From: Bacteroidota bacterium
GTDB lineage: Bacteria; Bacteroidota; Bacteroidia; Chitinophagales; Saprospiraceae
Direction of reading: 5' to 3'
Length of the DNA stretch: 64,000 nucleotides
NCBI GenBank assembly: GCA_029781865.1
Contig: JAKOVW010000039.1
Location: 62,001 to 126,000 of the forward strand
Shown: in pieces, positions 63,225-64,000 of the stretch
How the letters are laid out: each line of letters starts with the position of its first letter
Position numbering within the stretch: the stretch's first letter is position 1
Made by a program: the position numbers and the translations under genes
The notes under the pieces: model-generated
What the model was told of the DNA's origin: nothing
The model's input: the letters and a program-made list of their open reading frames with translations, nothing else
Database searches by the model: none

Positions 63225-63791
63225 TTATTGCTTTGGCGCTGGTAAAGTAACTTTATTTAAACCACAGGAAAGCATTTTTTTGCCATAATACGGATTGCGT
63301 ATTTTTAATTGCTCGCTTAACCAATATGCTCCTTTGCCGTCATTAGCCATGGGGCAAAATTGATAGTAAAGTTCGTCATTATTAACATTCAATGCTTTAG
63401 CCAACTCATATAAATTCTTTGAGAGCGACATAAAATGCTCACGTTGATGTACTACCTCTGGCGTTCCTTTTATGTGGTCTGCGTCCAACGATATCTTTTC
63501 TGCATACAAAGTCCAGTTAAGAAGTTGTTTGTTATTGAGACTTTTTGTATTTACTGCATCAACCGTTTTTGTAATTAACATAGCGGCTGAAGAAGCTGCA
63601 TTAGCATCATTATTAACCAAAGCGTTTTTTACCTGTATATAAGCAGATAAGATTTCATTAAATTGTGTATTGAAATCACTTTGTTTGCCATTAGATTGTT
63701 GGGAAACCAGAGTATCCTCATTTTTATGCTGTGCGCTGCAAATTGAATATATAAAGAGCAGAGCAAGTAATATAATATTTTGCAATTTCAT
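63225..63791 (-). CDS. DUF3347 exported protein
   Basis: The 188-residue protein has a signal peptide (about 1-20, SICSAQ) and one DUF3347 domain with SAYIQVKNALVNNDANAASS, HIKGTPEVVHQREHFMSL and FCPMANDGKGAYWLSEQ. It shares its domain with the next gene but lacks the heavy-metal-binding part. The ending KMLSCGL keeps one Cys. It is probably a second copper-related periplasmic protein of the same cluster. Confidence 0.87.
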   Translation of the reverse strand: MKLQNIILLALLFIYSICSAQHKNEDTLVSQQSNGKQSDFNTQFNEILSAYIQVKNALVNNDANAASSAAMLITKTVDAVNTKSLNNKQLLNWTLYAEKISLDADHIKGTPEVVHQREHFMSLSKNLYELAKALNVNNDELYYQFCPMANDGKGAYWLSEQLKIRNPYYGKKMLSCGLNKVTLPAPKQ

Positions 63792-63815
63792 TTTAGTAAA
63801 TTTGAAGTTATTTAA

Positions 63816-64000
63816 TTATTGTTTCAAGACAATTCCGTTTGGTTTATTGCCCACAGGAATATCTTTGATTTTAGTGTGTGTACCTAGGTCAATAACAGAA
63901 ACCGTATTAGCTCCTTGATTGGTCACATAAGCCTTACTTCCATCAGCATTGAAAACTATTGCATGTGCATCAGCACCAGTAGCTATTTCACCGTCTTTTG
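63816..64000 (-). CDS. YVTN beta-propeller protein, C-terminal end (cut by window edge)
   Basis: The open minus-strand frame ending at stop 63816 encodes about 61 residues with GADAHAIVFNADGSKAYVTN and NTVSVIDLGTHTKI. These are one YVTN-type beta-propeller blade plus the end VGNKPNGIVLKQ. Such proteins are usually exported surface-layer or YncE-like proteins. The start lies beyond the window. Confidence 0.8.
   Translation of the reverse strand, partial: KDGEIATGADAHAIVFNADGSKAYVTNQGANTVSVIDLGTHTKIKDIPVGNKPNGIVLKQ

Overview
The window is from a Bacteroidota genome, most likely a Saprospiraceae-type environmental bacterium. Supporting signs: secreted proteins with type IX secretion (T9SS) type A tails and gliding-motility-associated (type B) tails, a GH97 glycosidase, DUF3667 and DUF3347 proteins, TAnnTTTG-type promoters, and many lineage-style non-coding repeats. 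The taxonomic call is an inference from gene content; no rRNA is present.

Positions 1-38,900 look like ordinary chromosome mixed with unusual repeats. In order there are a partial secreted protein, an Smr-domain protein, a GH97 glycosidase, a methyltransferase, a formate-dehydrogenase-type molybdoenzyme, a Tat-exported amine oxidase, a lipoprotein cytochrome c, HU, two peptide-type ABC permeases, several large secreted T9SS proteins (one with IgGFc-binding-like and one with cohesin/dockerin-like parts), an S41 protease followed directly by tsaB, two tandem ArsR-like regulators, lspA, a HigB/HigA toxin-antitoxin pair, a LytTR regulator with two secreted proteins, and a pirin. Six arrays of a degenerate 7-bp repeat follow stop codons, always in the same orientation relative to the upstream gene. 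There is also an 84-bp palindromic tandem repeat (10.6-11.3 kb), a TTAC microsatellite ending in a 29-bp hairpin (20.3-20.5 kb), and a roughly 386-bp dispersed repeat bracketing 30.8-36.6 kb.

Positions 38,900-57,150 look like an AT-rich mobile island. It holds a large serine recombinase, a six-gene biosynthetic operon (KAS III, ICMT-like methyltransferase, FAD monooxygenase, PEP-synthase-like phosphotransferase, alpha/beta hydrolase, SRPBCC protein), an XRE regulator overlapping an RNase H-fold protein, tRNA-Lys with a decayed copy, two tyrosine recombinases and a VirD4/HerA-like ATPase. Between the two tyrosine recombinases lies a compact four-gene module: PP2C phosphatase plus PD-(D/E)XK-like nuclease on one strand, Ser/Thr kinase plus an unrecognised 395-residue protein on the other, meeting tail to tail. 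A 15-bp direct repeat flanks it, and five copies of the palindrome TTGCCA-N3-TGGCAA lie in the intergenic spaces of this part of the island. This is the best candidate for an undescribed system, possibly phosphorylation-controlled defence.

Positions 57,150-64,000 are a minus-strand copper/metal-handling cluster: an outer-membrane protein, a thioredoxin-like T9SS protein, a multicopper oxidase fused to a CopB-like C-terminus, a haem-binding protein, two DUF3347 proteins and the end of a YVTN beta-propeller.
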